Notes: a model not told the origin generated them from the sequence alone. A stretch of DNA of 64,000 nt from CALBPI01 sp039821645 (GCA_039821645.1 JBCBNU010000004.1:1-64000); one strand, 5' to 3'. Shown: positions 48,488 to 58,305, counted from the first letter of the stretch. Made by a program: numbers and translations.

Positions 48488-51250
48488 CTACAGACGCGGT
48501 GGTGCGTACTTGGTCAGGTTAATGCCTTCGACCGCCGCCTCGTACTCATGCAGCTCGGGTGTGCGACCAAGAATCGTCGACAAAACAACGACCGGCGTCG
48601 ACGCGAGCAGCGACTCGCCTTTCTTCTCGTCGGAATCCTCAACCACACGGCCCTGGAACAGACGGGTCGACGTCGCCATGACCGTATCGCCCTTTTCGGC
48701 CTTTTCCTGGTTCCCCATGCACAAGTTACAGCCGGGGCGCTCGAGATACATCATGTTCTCGTACTTCTTACGTGCTGAGTTTTTCGGTGCGTCATCATCG
48801 AACTCGAAACCAGAGTATTTACGCAGCACTTCCCAATCACCCTCTGCTTTCAACTCATCGACGATATTGTAGGTCGGAGGCGCAACCACCAGCGGCGCCT
48901 TGAACTCGATACCGCCGTTCTGGCGCTCCAGGTTCTGCAGCATCTGGGAGATGATTTTCATGTCGCCCTTGTGGACCATGCAGGACCCAACAAAGCCAAG
49001 ATCCACTTTCTTGTCGCCGCCGTAGTAGGAGATCGGGCGAATCGTGTCGTGCGTGTAGCGCTTCGATACATCGTCATTGTTGACATCCGGGTCGGCAATC
49101 ATCGGCTCGACGATCTCGTCCAGATCCACTACGAACTCTGCTGAGTATTTCGCATCCGCATCAGGCGTCAGCGCCGGTTTTTCACCGGAGCGAATCTCAT
49201 CGATGCGTTTCTCGGCCAAGTCCATCAGACCCTCAAGCACCTTGTTTTCGTTATCCATGCCTTTTTCGATCATGATCTGGATTCGGTCGCTCGCGATCTC
49301 CAGAGACTGAATCAGCGTTTCATCCTCAGAGATGCAGATCGATGCTTTGGCCTTCATCTCCGCCGTCCAGTCCGTGAAGGTGAACGCTTGATCGGAAAGC
49401 AGCGTGCCGATGTGCACTTCGATGATCTTGCCCTGGAATACGTTCTCGCCGAACTCCTTGAGCATCTGTGCCTGCGTTGCATGCACGACGTCGCGGAAGT
49501 CCATGTGGTCCTTGAGCGTTCCTCTGAAGGTCACCTTGACCGACTCAGGGATAGGCATCGTCGCTTCACCCGTCGCCAACGCCAATGCGACTGTCCCCGA
49601 GTCTGCACCAAACGCGACGCCTTTCGACATGCGTGTATGGGAATCGCCACCAATGATCACAGCCCAATCATCGACGGTGATATCGTTCAATACCTTGTGG
49701 ATCACGTCGGTCATCGGCGGATAGTAGCCTTCCGGATCTCTTGCCGTGATGAGGCCAAATTTATTCATGAAGCTCATGAGCTTCGGAATATTGCGCTGTG
49801 CTTTGGTGTCCCAGACAGAGGCCGTATGGCAGCCTGACTGGTAAGCGCCGTCGAGTGTCGGCGAAATCACGGTCGCCGCCATCATCTCGAGTTCCTGCGA
49901 CGTCATTAGGCCCGTCGTGTCCTGCGAACCGACAATGTTCACTTTGACCCGCACGTCGGAACCTGCATGCAGCACCGTGCCCGGCGCAACGCCCACCGCG
50001 TTGCGGTTGAAGATCTTCTCAACAGCGGTCAGGCCCTGACCCTCATGCGATACCACGCGTGAAGGCGCAAAGACTTCCGGTACGTCGATGCCAAGCACAC
50101 CGGCAGCAAAGGTCTGCAGCTTCTTGCCGAAGACCACCGCGTATGAGCCGCCCGCTTTGATGAACTCAAGCTTCTGCGGTGTCAATGCGGACGAAATATC
50201 GGTGAGCACCTCGCTGCTGTCTTCGTTGTAGAGCTTCTTCTCTTTCAAATTGATGGTGAGCACGGTGCCGGTATCGACCGAGAACAACTGCTCGAGTACC
50301 GGCTCGTTGTCCTCGTCCATGACCGTGTTTCCATCTGCATCCCGCTTTTTCGTCCAGTTTTTCAGGTCGACGCCGATGCCGCCCGTGACACCCACGGTAG
50401 TCAGGAAGATCGGCGAAATACCATTCGTGCCACCAACGATCGGTGCGATGTTGATGAACGGTACGTAGGGGCTGGCCTGCTTACCGGTCCACAGCGCCAC
50501 GTTGTTCACACCCGACATGCGCGAGGAGCCCACACCCATGGTGCCTTTCTCGGCGACCAACATGACCTGCTTGTCGGGATGCTGCTCGCGCAGCGCCATG
50601 ATTTCTTTTTGTGCTTGCTCGGAGATCAGGCTCTTACCATGCAACTCACGGTCGGAACGCGAGTGCGCCTGATTGCCCGGCGATAGCAGGTCGGTAGATA
50701 CGTCCCCAATAGCGGCAACATAAGTCACCACCTGCACCTGCTCGGGTGCTTCTGGCAATTGGGTGAAGAACTCGGCTTGCGCGTAGCTTTCGATCAATGA
50801 CTTCGCGATCGGGTTGCCCGCCTCGAAAGCCGCTTCCAGTCTCTCGGTGTCCGCTTCGTAAAGAAATACCTGGGTCTTCAGGACGTCGGCCGCACGATCT
50901 GCCAAAGCGACGTCGTCCCCGAGCGCGAGATCCAGCAGCACTTCAACAGACGGCCCGCCTTTCATATGCGACAGCAACTCGAACGCGAACTCAGGGGAAA
51001 TCTCCGGCACTTTCGTCTCGCCGACGATCACCTGCTTCAGGAAGCGGGCCTTCACACCTGCGGCGCTTGTGGTGCCGGGCAGCGTGTTGTAGATCAAAAA
51101 GTCCAGAGATTCGGAGCGGTGCTCGTGGTCGGTGTCCTTAATCTGCTCGATCAGCTCCGCAACCAAAGCTGCGTCGTCAATCGGCTTGGGGCTCAGACCG
51201 TGGCCTTTGCGGCTCTCGATCTCAGCGAGGTAATCGGTATATAAGCTCAT
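48488..51250 (-). CDS. acnB: Aconitate hydratase B (bifunctional 2-methylisocitrate dehydratase type)
   Basis: 920 aa from ATG 51250 (GGAGGG SD). TCA-cycle enzyme interconverting citrate and isocitrate with a 4Fe-4S cluster. HEAT-like N-terminal domain (PGTTSAAGVKARFLKQVI, FAFELLSHMKGGPSVEVLLDLALGDD), swivel domain (EKGTMGVGSSRMSGVNNVALWTG) and catalytic domains with 'VIIGGDSHTRMSKGVAFGADSGTVALALATGEATMPIPESV'. Cluster Cys are in 'FVGSCMVHKGDM' and 'GCNLCMGNQEK'. It is ~55 aa longer than the E. coli enzyme (865 aa), with insertions such as 'NWTKKRDADGNTVMDEDNEP'. This is the long subtype that I associate with Bacteroidota and some proteobacteria. A perfect TATAAT lies about 50 bp upstream. 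Confidence 0.96.
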   Translation of the reverse strand: MSLYTDYLAEIESRKGHGLSPKPIDDAALVAELIEQIKDTDHEHRSESLDFLIYNTLPGTTSAAGVKARFLKQVIVGETKVPEISPEFAFELLSHMKGGPSVEVLLDLALGDDVALADRAADVLKTQVFLYEADTERLEAAFEAGNPIAKSLIESYAQAEFFTQLPEAPEQVQVVTYVAAIGDVSTDLLSPGNQAHSRSDRELHGKSLISEQAQKEIMALREQHPDKQVMLVAEKGTMGVGSSRMSGVNNVALWTGKQASPYVPFINIAPIVGGTNGISPIFLTTVGVTGGIGVDLKNWTKKRDADGNTVMDEDNEPVLEQLFSVDTGTVLTINLKEKKLYNEDSSEVLTDISSALTPQKLEFIKAGGSYAVVFGKKLQTFAAGVLGIDVPEVFAPSRVVSHEGQGLTAVEKIFNRNAVGVAPGTVLHAGSDVRVKVNIVGSQDTTGLMTSQELEMMAATVISPTLDGAYQSGCHTASVWDTKAQRNIPKLMSFMNKFGLITARDPEGYYPPMTDVIHKVLNDITVDDWAVIIGGDSHTRMSKGVAFGADSGTVALALATGEATMPIPESVKVTFRGTLKDHMDFRDVVHATQAQMLKEFGENVFQGKIIEVHIGTLLSDQAFTFTDWTAEMKAKASICISEDETLIQSLEIASDRIQIMIEKGMDNENKVLEGLMDLAEKRIDEIRSGEKPALTPDADAKYSAEFVVDLDEIVEPMIADPDVNNDDVSKRYTHDTIRPISYYGGDKKVDLGFVGSCMVHKGDMKIISQMLQNLERQNGGIEFKAPLVVAPPTYNIVDELKAEGDWEVLRKYSGFEFDDDAPKNSARKKYENMMYLERPGCNLCMGNQEKAEKGDTVMATSTRLFQGRVVEDSDEKKGESLLASTPVVVLSTILGRTPELHEYEAAVEGINLTKYAPPRL

Positions 51251-51302
51251 GATTGTCCCTCCAGTTTCTTCGGAAACCGGACAAAGTTGTCCCTAGCCAT
51301 GG

Positions 51303-51308
51303 ATTATA
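51303..51308 (-). promoter_or_regulatory. Probable -10 element of the acnB promoter
   Basis: TATAAT on the minus strand, 53 bp before the acnB ATG. The matching -35 is weak. The expected start of transcription is about 51296. Confidence 0.45.
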
Positions 51309-51397
51309 TCAGCCAGCGAGCACCGAATTGGCGCAGGGCTTTACCGGAATAACAGTTATTGATCCGGCAAATGATGGTCCGGACGAGGATTCGGCCG

Positions 51398-52399
51398 TCA
51401 GGAAATGATCGCGTTCACGAGAATCTCGATCAACGCTGCACCGGCCCAGGTCAAGGGCACGATTATCGCGTAACTGACAAATCGGATGATGGCCGGCACG
51501 TCGAAAGGCCATGTCGGCAAGCTGGCGACCTCCCGGCGCAGGGAAAGGGCTGCGGCCCGCGTCTCGATACTGCCCTGCTGAGCTTGGCGCAACGCGTCCT
51601 GCGCTTCAGCGACCGCTAGCGCGCGCTGCTGCTTCAGCTGGCGATGGACCGGCAACACAGGCACCAGCAGCAGGAGGACCACCAACGGCGAAAAGAAGGC
51701 CAACGCCGGCAGCGTTGTCCACCAGTTCACCGGCCCGCCAAGCCACATAATCGACAGTAAACCGAGCGCGCCGAGCACCACCAGAGTAGAGGTGACCGCC
51801 ATGGTTCCGATCGGCATGTAGCTATCTGGTTCCAATATCTGGATATCCAGCTCTCGGGAGACACTGCGGAACAGCACGGCGTTTCGAAACAGCGCACTCA
51901 TGGCAACACACATCGTCACCCAGACCGGTAGAGGTCCGACCGCCAATGCGAATCGGATCGGGTTTGCGCTCAGCTCATACAGCATCCCGTTCAAGCCGCC
52001 CGCGAGAAAGCAGCTTTGCACCAACCAAAGCCCGATACCTACCGCAAGGGTCCTGACAGTCCAACTTAGCGAGCGATTGCGGACATCGACTTCGAGGCTT
52101 GGCGCAGAACCACTCGCAAATCTACGTAGCGAATCCAGTGTCTGTTGCGTTCGGTCAGTGATGTAGTGAAACACCGGCACGATATAAGCGACCGAGCAGA
52201 CAAAAAACGCGGCTACGGACCATGCGCTGAAGTACCAACTCCCGCTTTCCAACTGACGCAGTCGCAGATACAGAGCAACTGCGAAAAACAGGAATCCAGT
52301 TAGTAGGATTAATGCCCCGGAAACCCAACGCCCATAGCGACCTTCGGGGACCAGCGAGAGCATCCAAATGCGGGTCAGCCTCGCGTCCGTCCTGCTCAT
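51398..52399 (-). CDS. Multi-pass membrane protein of unknown function
   Basis: 333 aa from ATG 52399. Six or seven predicted TM helices (VSGALILLTGFLFFAVALYL, FSAWSVAAFFVCSVAYIVPVF, VGIGLWLVQSCFLAGGL, LAVGPLPVWVTMCVAMSALF, STLVVLGALGLLSIMWLGG, TLPALAFFSPLVVLLLLVPVLP). They are followed by a cytoplasmic helical segment (QLKQQRALAVAEAQDALRQAQQGSIETRAAALSLRREVASL) and a last TM. There is no recognised domain. Following genes on the same strand begin after 147 bp (acnB), so it is probably separate from acnB. Confidence 0.75.
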   Translation of the reverse strand: MSRTDARLTRIWMLSLVPEGRYGRWVSGALILLTGFLFFAVALYLRLRQLESGSWYFSAWSVAAFFVCSVAYIVPVFHYITDRTQQTLDSLRRFASGSAPSLEVDVRNRSLSWTVRTLAVGIGLWLVQSCFLAGGLNGMLYELSANPIRFALAVGPLPVWVTMCVAMSALFRNAVLFRSVSRELDIQILEPDSYMPIGTMAVTSTLVVLGALGLLSIMWLGGPVNWWTTLPALAFFSPLVVLLLLVPVLPVHRQLKQQRALAVAEAQDALRQAQQGSIETRAAALSLRREVASLPTWPFDVPAIIRFVSYAIIVPLTWAGAALIEILVNAIIS

Positions 52400-52424
52400 C
52401 TTCAGCGCTTCCAGAGGAGAAGCA

Positions 52425-53615
52425 TTAGTCGCTAAGCGCTTCTGTGATTCCTGAGAACAAGGCGCCTTCCCAATCCCAGTCCGCGCGCCTGCTCGCATCC
52501 GGCCGTGCGCTATGCAGCGCAATCACCAAGTTCTCGTCACGATCGATATGAATGCCCTGTCCAAAGATGCCACTCGCCGCGAATACACCCTCACCGCCGA
52601 GCCACCAAAAATAGCCGTATCCGTCGTAGCCTTTCGACGGTTGCGTTGACGCGGTCATCCAACCCTCGGGGAGTACAGCAGTACCATCGGACAGTACGCC
52701 ATCAGCCAGCGCAAACAGGCCTAACCGGCCGTAATCACGCAGCGTCGCGTTGATGCAGCATCCGCCGAACTCGCCGCCACCAGGCTCGGTCAAGTTCCAG
52801 CTTGCGTCGGACTCCATGCCAAATGGTTGCCAAATCTTTTCCGACAGGTAGGTCGATAAGTTATTGCCGATCGCCGAGCGCAGCAAGGTACCGGCCAGAT
52901 TAGTCTCTGCGGTGTTGTAGTTGAACACCGCGCCGGGCTCAGCGACACGCGGTTTGTTGCGAAGGAATTCATACAGTGCAACGGTCTCCCAGGCCGCGGT
53001 CGCAACGTCCGACTCCGGGTCGGCATAGTCTTCGTTCCAACTTACTCCGGAAGCCATCTGCAGCAAATCACGTATCGAAGTCTGGTCGTAAGAGGAACCT
53101 GCGAGTCTGGGTAGGTAACGCGTGACTTTTTCATCCACACTGTCGATGTAGCCATCCTGAATCGCCGCACCAATCAGCATCGATACGACCGACTTCGCAA
53201 CCGAGAACGAAATCCATCGACTGTCGGCGTCATTTCCGAGCCCGTAACGCTCGTATACAACGGCACCGTCCTTGATGACGAGCAGGCCCGCAACACTCTG
53301 GCGTTCAAAATATTCATCGACCGTCATGGACTGATCGCCGCGCTTAAGCACAACGCTACCGAGCGCTTTCGGTGCTTTCCTGAGTTCGCTGGGATTTTTG
53401 CCAGCGATGATGGTACGGGTGGGAAAGATCTTGTCGGAATTTCTGTAGCTAGCGACCTGTTGTTTCGGCGTCCAGGTCAGCATACGGGTTGGTGGCCCAA
53501 GGTAGTCACCGTCCTCGGACGGATCTACATACGGCGCTCCGGCGTTGGCGGCGACGGCCAGCGCGAGTCCACCCAGTGCGACCGTACGCAACAAGGATCG
53601 TCTCAGTTTGTACAT
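52425..53615 (-). CDS. Secreted serine hydrolase, beta-lactamase (class C)/6-aminohexanoate-dimer hydrolase-like
   Basis: 396 aa with an N-terminal signal (LLRTVALGGLALAVAANAGA). Penicillin-binding-like fold: 'RWISFSVAKSVVSMLIGAAIQDG' (SxxK nucleophile), 'VFNYNTAETNLAGTLLRSAIG' (YxT/YxN position), 'WQPFGMESDASWNLTEPGG' and 'SKGYDGYGYFWWLGG'. The C-terminal 'GQGIHIDRDENLVIALHS' holds the GxGxxI-type third motif. Members act as esterases or amidases, including NylB-type linear amide hydrolases; beta-lactamase activity is not implied. Periplasmic or secreted. Confidence 0.9.
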   Translation of the reverse strand: MYKLRRSLLRTVALGGLALAVAANAGAPYVDPSEDGDYLGPPTRMLTWTPKQQVASYRNSDKIFPTRTIIAGKNPSELRKAPKALGSVVLKRGDQSMTVDEYFERQSVAGLLVIKDGAVVYERYGLGNDADSRWISFSVAKSVVSMLIGAAIQDGYIDSVDEKVTRYLPRLAGSSYDQTSIRDLLQMASGVSWNEDYADPESDVATAAWETVALYEFLRNKPRVAEPGAVFNYNTAETNLAGTLLRSAIGNNLSTYLSEKIWQPFGMESDASWNLTEPGGGEFGGCCINATLRDYGRLGLFALADGVLSDGTAVLPEGWMTASTQPSKGYDGYGYFWWLGGEGVFAASGIFGQGIHIDRDENLVIALHSARPDASRRADWDWEGALFSGITEALSD

Positions 53616-53640
53616 CTTCCCCTCCCCACGAGGCGGTACT

Positions 53641-54198
53641 CTATCGTTTGTAGAGCGCCTCTATCGTCGCGGACTCAAGGGCATAGGCATTGACCATGTA
53701 ACCGGTCAGTGCTGCAGACGCGCCTTCCGGAAGCTCAAGCTTCTGCGACAACGCATAAACGGTGAACTGATATCGATGCGCACCATCCCCTTCCGGCGGG
53801 CAGGCGCCGCCGAAGGATTCACTCCCATAGTCGTTTCTGGTTTGCATGCTGCCTTCCGGGAGCTTTTCACCGCTGGCGTTACCTGCGCCAGTCGAAAGTT
53901 CCGTTACATCGGCTGGAATATTCACCAACTGCCAATGCCACCAACCGCTTCCAGTCGGCGCATCGGGATCATAGGCGAGCACCGCAAACGCTTCTGTGCC
54001 CTCCGGAGCACCGGACCACGACAAGTGGGGCGAAAGGTTTTCACCGCTGCAGCCGAACCCCGCAAATTCCTGCGCCTTAGGCATGAAGTCACCGTGACCA
54101 ATGTCATCGCTCTCAAGCACCAGAGTGTCCGCAGCAACAGGCAAACACGCCCCTATCGCCAAAGCAACACCCACAACACGCAGTAACCCAGTCGCCAT
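53641..54198 (-). CDS. YbhB/YbcL family Raf-kinase-inhibitor-like (PEBP) protein, secreted
   Basis: 185 aa with signal peptide (VVGVALAIGACLPVAADT). PEBP fold: 'CSGENLSPHLSWSGAPEGTEAFAVLAYDPDAPTGSGWWHWQLVNIPADV' (DPDAP and HW ligand-site motifs), 'FGGACPPEGDGAHRYQFTVYAL' and 'ALESATIEALYKR'. The function in bacteria is unclear; a small periplasmic ligand-binding role is usual. It lies 26 bp upstream of the serine hydrolase on the same strand, so the two may be co-transcribed. Confidence 0.93.
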   Translation of the reverse strand: MATGLLRVVGVALAIGACLPVAADTLVLESDDIGHGDFMPKAQEFAGFGCSGENLSPHLSWSGAPEGTEAFAVLAYDPDAPTGSGWWHWQLVNIPADVTELSTGAGNASGEKLPEGSMQTRNDYGSESFGGACPPEGDGAHRYQFTVYALSQKLELPEGASAALTGYMVNAYALESATIEALYKR

Positions 54199-54321
54199 AG
54201 CAAACTCCTCAAAAGATTCTCGATGCAGTCTCGGTTGCCGGATGACTACAAGTCAAGGTGCGAGCCGTTGCTCGACGCAAAATTGGGTACACTTCTCACT
54301 CGTATTTTGGAGTGTCTGGCC

Positions 54322-55707
54322 ATGGCAAATTTTGGGGTTATTGGTACCGGTGTCATGGGGCGCAACCTGGCGCTCAACATGCTCGACAACGACATCAGCG
54401 TTGCAGCCTGGAACCTCGAACGCGAGCTGCTGGACGAAGCGGTGGCCGAGAGTGATGGTCGCATGCAAGCAGCAGATTCTCTGGAGGCGCTGGTTGGCAT
54501 GCTGGAGACGCCACGTCGGATTCTAATGATGATCACAGCCGGCCGACCGGTCGACACTGTCATGGAACAACTCGCACCACTTCTGGAGCCGGGCGATATT
54601 GTGATCGACGGCGGGAACTCGGCTTTCATCGACACACAGCGCCGCGAGAAAGCGTGGGCGGAAAAGAACCTGCATTTCGTCGGGATGGGTGTCTCGGGCG
54701 GCGAGGAGGGTGCGCGTCACGGGCCATCGCTGATGCCGGGTGGCAGCAAGCATGCCTACCAACATCTAGCGCCCATTCTTGAGTCGATTGCGGCAGTCAG
54801 CGACTCGGGGCGGTGCGTCACACACTGCGGGCCTGACGGTGCCGGTCACTTTGTGAAAACCGTGCATAACGGGATCGAATACGCCGACATGCAGGCCATT
54901 GCCGAGACTTATGATGTTCTGCATCGGATCGGCGGTTTCAGCAACGAGCAACTCTCACAAACGTTTGCGCAGTGGAACAAAGGGCCACTGGAGTCGTTTC
55001 TCGTTGAGCTGACAGCAGAGATCTTTGACCGCGAAGACGGCCACGGCCACCTGGTCGATCGCGTACTCGACAAAGCGGAGCAAAAAGGCACCGGACGCTG
55101 GACGGCAACGACTGCGCTTGAGCTTGGCGTATCGATCCCATCAATCGCGGCGGCGGTGGATGCTCGAGTGTTGTCGAGTGCCAAGGGACTCCGGGAGCAC
55201 GCCGCTACAGTGTTCGAATCGCCTGAGTTGCCGCCGGTGCCTGAAGAGCTTGGCTCGATCATGCATGACGCTTTGTACGCCACCAAGGTGATTGCCTATG
55301 CACAAGGATTGAGGCTGATCGTGCGGGCGAGTGAAGCCTACGATTGGAACGTTAACCTCAAGGAAATCGCGCGAATCTGGAAAGCCGGTTGCATCATTCG
55401 GGCAAGATTTCTAGACACGATTATGGCCGCGTACGAAACACACGCCGACCTGCCTAACTTGATCCTCGATGACAACGTCACTGAAATTCTGAAGACCACC
55501 ATTCCGTCGCTGCGCAAGATCGTCGTTTTGGCAGCGGGTGCTGGCGTGCCGACACCCGCAATGAACGCGAGCCTCGATTATTTTGATAGTCTTCGAACCT
55601 CGCGGCTGCCGCAAAATCTGACACAGGCACAGCGTGATGCTTTTGGTGCACACGGATATCGCACGATCGATGATCCGGACGGCGACTCAGTCCACAGCGA
55701 TTGGTGA
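54322..55707 (+). CDS. gnd: 6-phosphogluconate dehydrogenase, decarboxylating
   Basis: 461 aa from ATG 54322 (GGAG 9 nt upstream); upstream in-frame codons from 54223 are not family-like. Rossmann 'FGVIGTGVMGRNLALNMLDND' (NADP, GxGxxG), 'DGGNSAFIDTQRREKAW', substrate loop 'GVSGGEEGARHGPSLMPGG', 'GPDGAGHFVKTVHNGIEYADMQ' (catalytic Lys and the HNGIEY motif) and the C-terminal 'WKAGCIIRARFLD'. It oxidatively decarboxylates 6-phosphogluconate to ribulose-5-phosphate with NADPH production (pentose phosphate pathway). It is divergent from the PEBP gene. Confidence 0.96.
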   Translation: MANFGVIGTGVMGRNLALNMLDNDISVAAWNLERELLDEAVAESDGRMQAADSLEALVGMLETPRRILMMITAGRPVDTVMEQLAPLLEPGDIVIDGGNSAFIDTQRREKAWAEKNLHFVGMGVSGGEEGARHGPSLMPGGSKHAYQHLAPILESIAAVSDSGRCVTHCGPDGAGHFVKTVHNGIEYADMQAIAETYDVLHRIGGFSNEQLSQTFAQWNKGPLESFLVELTAEIFDREDGHGHLVDRVLDKAEQKGTGRWTATTALELGVSIPSIAAAVDARVLSSAKGLREHAATVFESPELPPVPEELGSIMHDALYATKVIAYAQGLRLIVRASEAYDWNVNLKEIARIWKAGCIIRARFLDTIMAAYETHADLPNLILDDNVTEILKTTIPSLRKIVVLAAGAGVPTPAMNASLDYFDSLRTSRLPQNLTQAQRDAFGAHGYRTIDDPDGDSVHSDW

Positions 55708-55850
55708 ATGGTGTGAGCGATTCGCTCGACATCGTTTCGACGTATGTCATCTATGGTCTGTTCGGGATCGCCTCGATCATCATCCTCGGGTTGCTCGGCC
55801 TGCTGGTCTACCACATGTGGCAGCGTATCAAGATCATCAACGGGTGGTAG
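55704..55850 (+). CDS. Single-TM small protein downstream of gnd
   Basis: 48 aa from GTG 55704, overlapping the gnd stop (GTGA), or 45 aa from GTG 55713. Sequence: a short N-terminus, one hydrophobic helix (TYVIYGLFGIASIIILGLLG, then LLVYHMW) and a short basic tail (QRIKIINGW). The overlap with gnd and clean membrane-helix composition suggest a real coupled gene. The family is unknown. Confidence 0.5.
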   Translation: MNGVSDSLDIVSTYVIYGLFGIASIIILGLLGLLVYHMWQRIKIINGW

Positions 55851-55960
55851 TTGATAAATAGCCGTTTAATGGCCCTGAAGTTTCCACTACACTTCGAAGC
55901 GATGCGCGGTTTTAAGCACGACGCGCGTTCTCTCTTGTTTTACCTGAAGCGAGTACGGCC

Positions 55961-58177
55961 TTGGAACCCCAACCACCGCCGAATACGAGTTTTGTGATCG
56001 GCAATGCTCACGTAGATCCTCGGGCTGGCGAGTTAACACTTTACGGTATCTCGAGCCGCGTAGAGCCACGAACAATGGACGTGCTCATGCTGCTGGTTCG
56101 CGAGCAGGGCAGTGTGGTATCGCGCGATGCGCTTATCGAACAGGTGTGGCGCGGCGCCGCGGTTTCCGATGATGTCGTTTCGCGTTGTATCTATCAGTTG
56201 CGCAAAGCGCTAGGCGACACCGATCGATCAATGATCAAGACGGTGCCGAAGCGTGGATACACGCTGACAGCAACCGTGCAAGCGGCTGCACAAGAATCGC
56301 CGATGGCCCCGACAGCCTCTCCGACCGTCCCACCCATAGATCCGCCGTCAATGGGTTCTGGCCCACGAAGGCTGCTCATCGCAGGACTCCTCCTGCTGTT
56401 GGGCGCGGTGCTGCTTTTCGTGTTCCATCGTCCAACGATCGAAACCAAACCACCTCTCCAAAACCTTGCGCTGGCGGTTAGTGAGTCCGTCAGCGAGACC
56501 ACACCCGCTGAGGGCAAACTCAGTTTTGGTCTTGCGGAAGACCTCGTCCATCGATTGGGAAACGCCGCCGAGCTAACCGTGCTGATGAAGCAGCAACAGT
56601 TGATCGTCGCTGATGCTTTACTGACGACCCCGAGAATCGACGCGGAGCTGTACGTACACGTGACGGATGAGGGGGAGCGGTGGAGGCTCGATGCGAGACT
56701 CACGCTTGGGCAGCGTCTGCTGTGGACGTCCACAAGCAACACTTCAGAAAAGACAATAGACCAACTATTGACTGGGATCGTGAATCAGACGCTCACATCA
56801 CTCAACCGACCGCCCTCGCGCGATGAGTCGCCTGATGGGTTCGCGACAAACAATCTCGAAGCTTACCGACTGCTGCTTTATGGTCGAGACAAGTTGCAGA
56901 CCCGCAATGCCACAAACATTGCGGAAGCCCTTCGGTATTTCGAGCAGGCAACGACATTTGCACCCAGTTTCTCGTCTGCCTACGTATCCATCGCTGAGGC
57001 GCACGCCCTGCGGCGCGATTACAGCGCGGCAGACTGGGCAGCAGTACGCGATGTGGCGCGGGACGCGCTTGAAATCGCTCGGGATCTCGCGTCCGAGACC
57101 GCACATTTCATCGCAGTATCAGGTTATGTGAAATATGACGACGGAGAATTCGGCCTGGCCGAAGCTTCGTTGCTTCGCGCGCTTTCGATAAATCCAAGCT
57201 ACGCCGATGCGCATATGTGGTTGGGCCGGACTTACCTGCAAACCGGCCGTATGTTGAAAGCCCGTGATGCATTTTTGGATACAGTGCAGCTTGTGCCTGC
57301 GAGGTCGAGAGCGGTGCTGAACCTCGGGCTCGCGTATCAGGCGGTCGGTGAATATGCCGAGAGTGTGAAGTACTTCCGTTTTATCGCAGAGCGCGAGCCC
57401 GATAACTTTCCAGCGTACTGGCGTCTCGCGTCAACCTACTGGGACCATGGGAAACTCGAGGAAGCGTTGCAAGCGTTTGCCGACGCCGAACGAGCCGGTG
57501 CCGCCAACGGTACCTTTCTGGCTCAGTACGCCCTTACCGCCTTTGATAGCGGCAGAGTCGATGAGGCACTCGCGCTGGTCGCGCGCGCGCGCCTGAGTGG
57601 TGAGACCTGGCTCTGGACAGTACGAGCGATGTTGGCGGGTGCTTTGCACACATCCTCTCCGGATGAGGTGCCTCGGGAATTCGAAGCATTGCTCAAGCGC
57701 TATCCAACCGATCCGCAGATTCAATTGGCGTTGGCTCAGGCTTACATGTTTGCAGGTCGTTGGAAGCAGGCGGCAGACATCTACCGTACCCGCCGCGCTG
57801 CCGAAGACGGTACGTTCTACTATCATTTCGATGCGTATTACGGCACCAGTCACGCTCTAATGCTCGCAATCGCCCTGGACCAGCTGGGCGAGAATGCCGA
57901 GCCAATGCTCAAAGAGGCACAGGAGCACATCGCAACCTACGACGATGACCCAATACAAGCCTACGGTCTGACCTACCTACGTGCCTCTTTGCACGCCGCT
58001 TCGGGTGAGAAAGACGCCGCCATTGCCACGTTTCGACAGGCGCATACTGAGGGCTGGCGGCATTGGTGGTGGTTCGAGGTAGACCCCAGCTGGATCAATT
58101 TTCGCTCGGATATCGCACTCGCCCAAGCAGTCACTGAACTGAGAGCGTCCGAGCCGCCGATCAATCGGTTGAACTAA
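55961..58177 (+). CDS. Winged-helix (OmpR/CadC-type) regulator with TM helix and TPR domain
   Basis: 738 aa, TTG start at 55961. Cytoplasmic winged helix ~10-105 ('VDPRAGELTLYG...VEPRTMDVLMLLVREQGSVVSRDALIEQVWRGAAVSDDVVSRCIYQLRKALGD', 'KTVPKRGYTLTA'), Pro-rich linker, TM ~133-153 (LLIAGLLLLLGAVLLFVFH), an Ami/TolB-like periplasmic region, and TPR repeats ~330-690 (YADAHMWLGRTYLQTGRMLKARDAF, AVLNLGLAYQAVGEYAESVKYF). This is the CadC-like layout of a one-component membrane-bound transcription factor sensing an envelope signal. The large surface protein downstream is a possible target. Confidence 0.9.
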   Translation: MEPQPPPNTSFVIGNAHVDPRAGELTLYGISSRVEPRTMDVLMLLVREQGSVVSRDALIEQVWRGAAVSDDVVSRCIYQLRKALGDTDRSMIKTVPKRGYTLTATVQAAAQESPMAPTASPTVPPIDPPSMGSGPRRLLIAGLLLLLGAVLLFVFHRPTIETKPPLQNLALAVSESVSETTPAEGKLSFGLAEDLVHRLGNAAELTVLMKQQQLIVADALLTTPRIDAELYVHVTDEGERWRLDARLTLGQRLLWTSTSNTSEKTIDQLLTGIVNQTLTSLNRPPSRDESPDGFATNNLEAYRLLLYGRDKLQTRNATNIAEALRYFEQATTFAPSFSSAYVSIAEAHALRRDYSAADWAAVRDVARDALEIARDLASETAHFIAVSGYVKYDDGEFGLAEASLLRALSINPSYADAHMWLGRTYLQTGRMLKARDAFLDTVQLVPARSRAVLNLGLAYQAVGEYAESVKYFRFIAEREPDNFPAYWRLASTYWDHGKLEEALQAFADAERAGAANGTFLAQYALTAFDSGRVDEALALVARARLSGETWLWTVRAMLAGALHTSSPDEVPREFEALLKRYPTDPQIQLALAQAYMFAGRWKQAADIYRTRRAAEDGTFYYHFDAYYGTSHALMLAIALDQLGENAEPMLKEAQEHIATYDDDPIQAYGLTYLRASLHAASGEKDAAIATFRQAHTEGWRHWWWFEVDPSWINFRSDIALAQAVTELRASEPPINRLN

Positions 58178-58305
58178 GTCATTGAAAAATAGGACTACTT
58201 GGCGTTCCAGGATCGGTACGGAAATTTCGCACAGATTTTCATCATGACTTGAGCACCGCCAGCGTTCCAATAATCGGCAGTCACCCTAATAAGAGACTTT
58301 CCGTC

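Noticed and set aside
52425..53615. Beta-lactamase (antibiotic resistance)
   Set aside because: SxxK and YxT/N motifs are shared by many esterases and amidases; the sequence is closest in kind to NylB-like hydrolases and no resistance context exists.
53545..54186. 213-aa plus-strand ORF opposite the PEBP gene
   Set aside because: The minus-strand frame has a signal peptide and PEBP motifs; this one has none.
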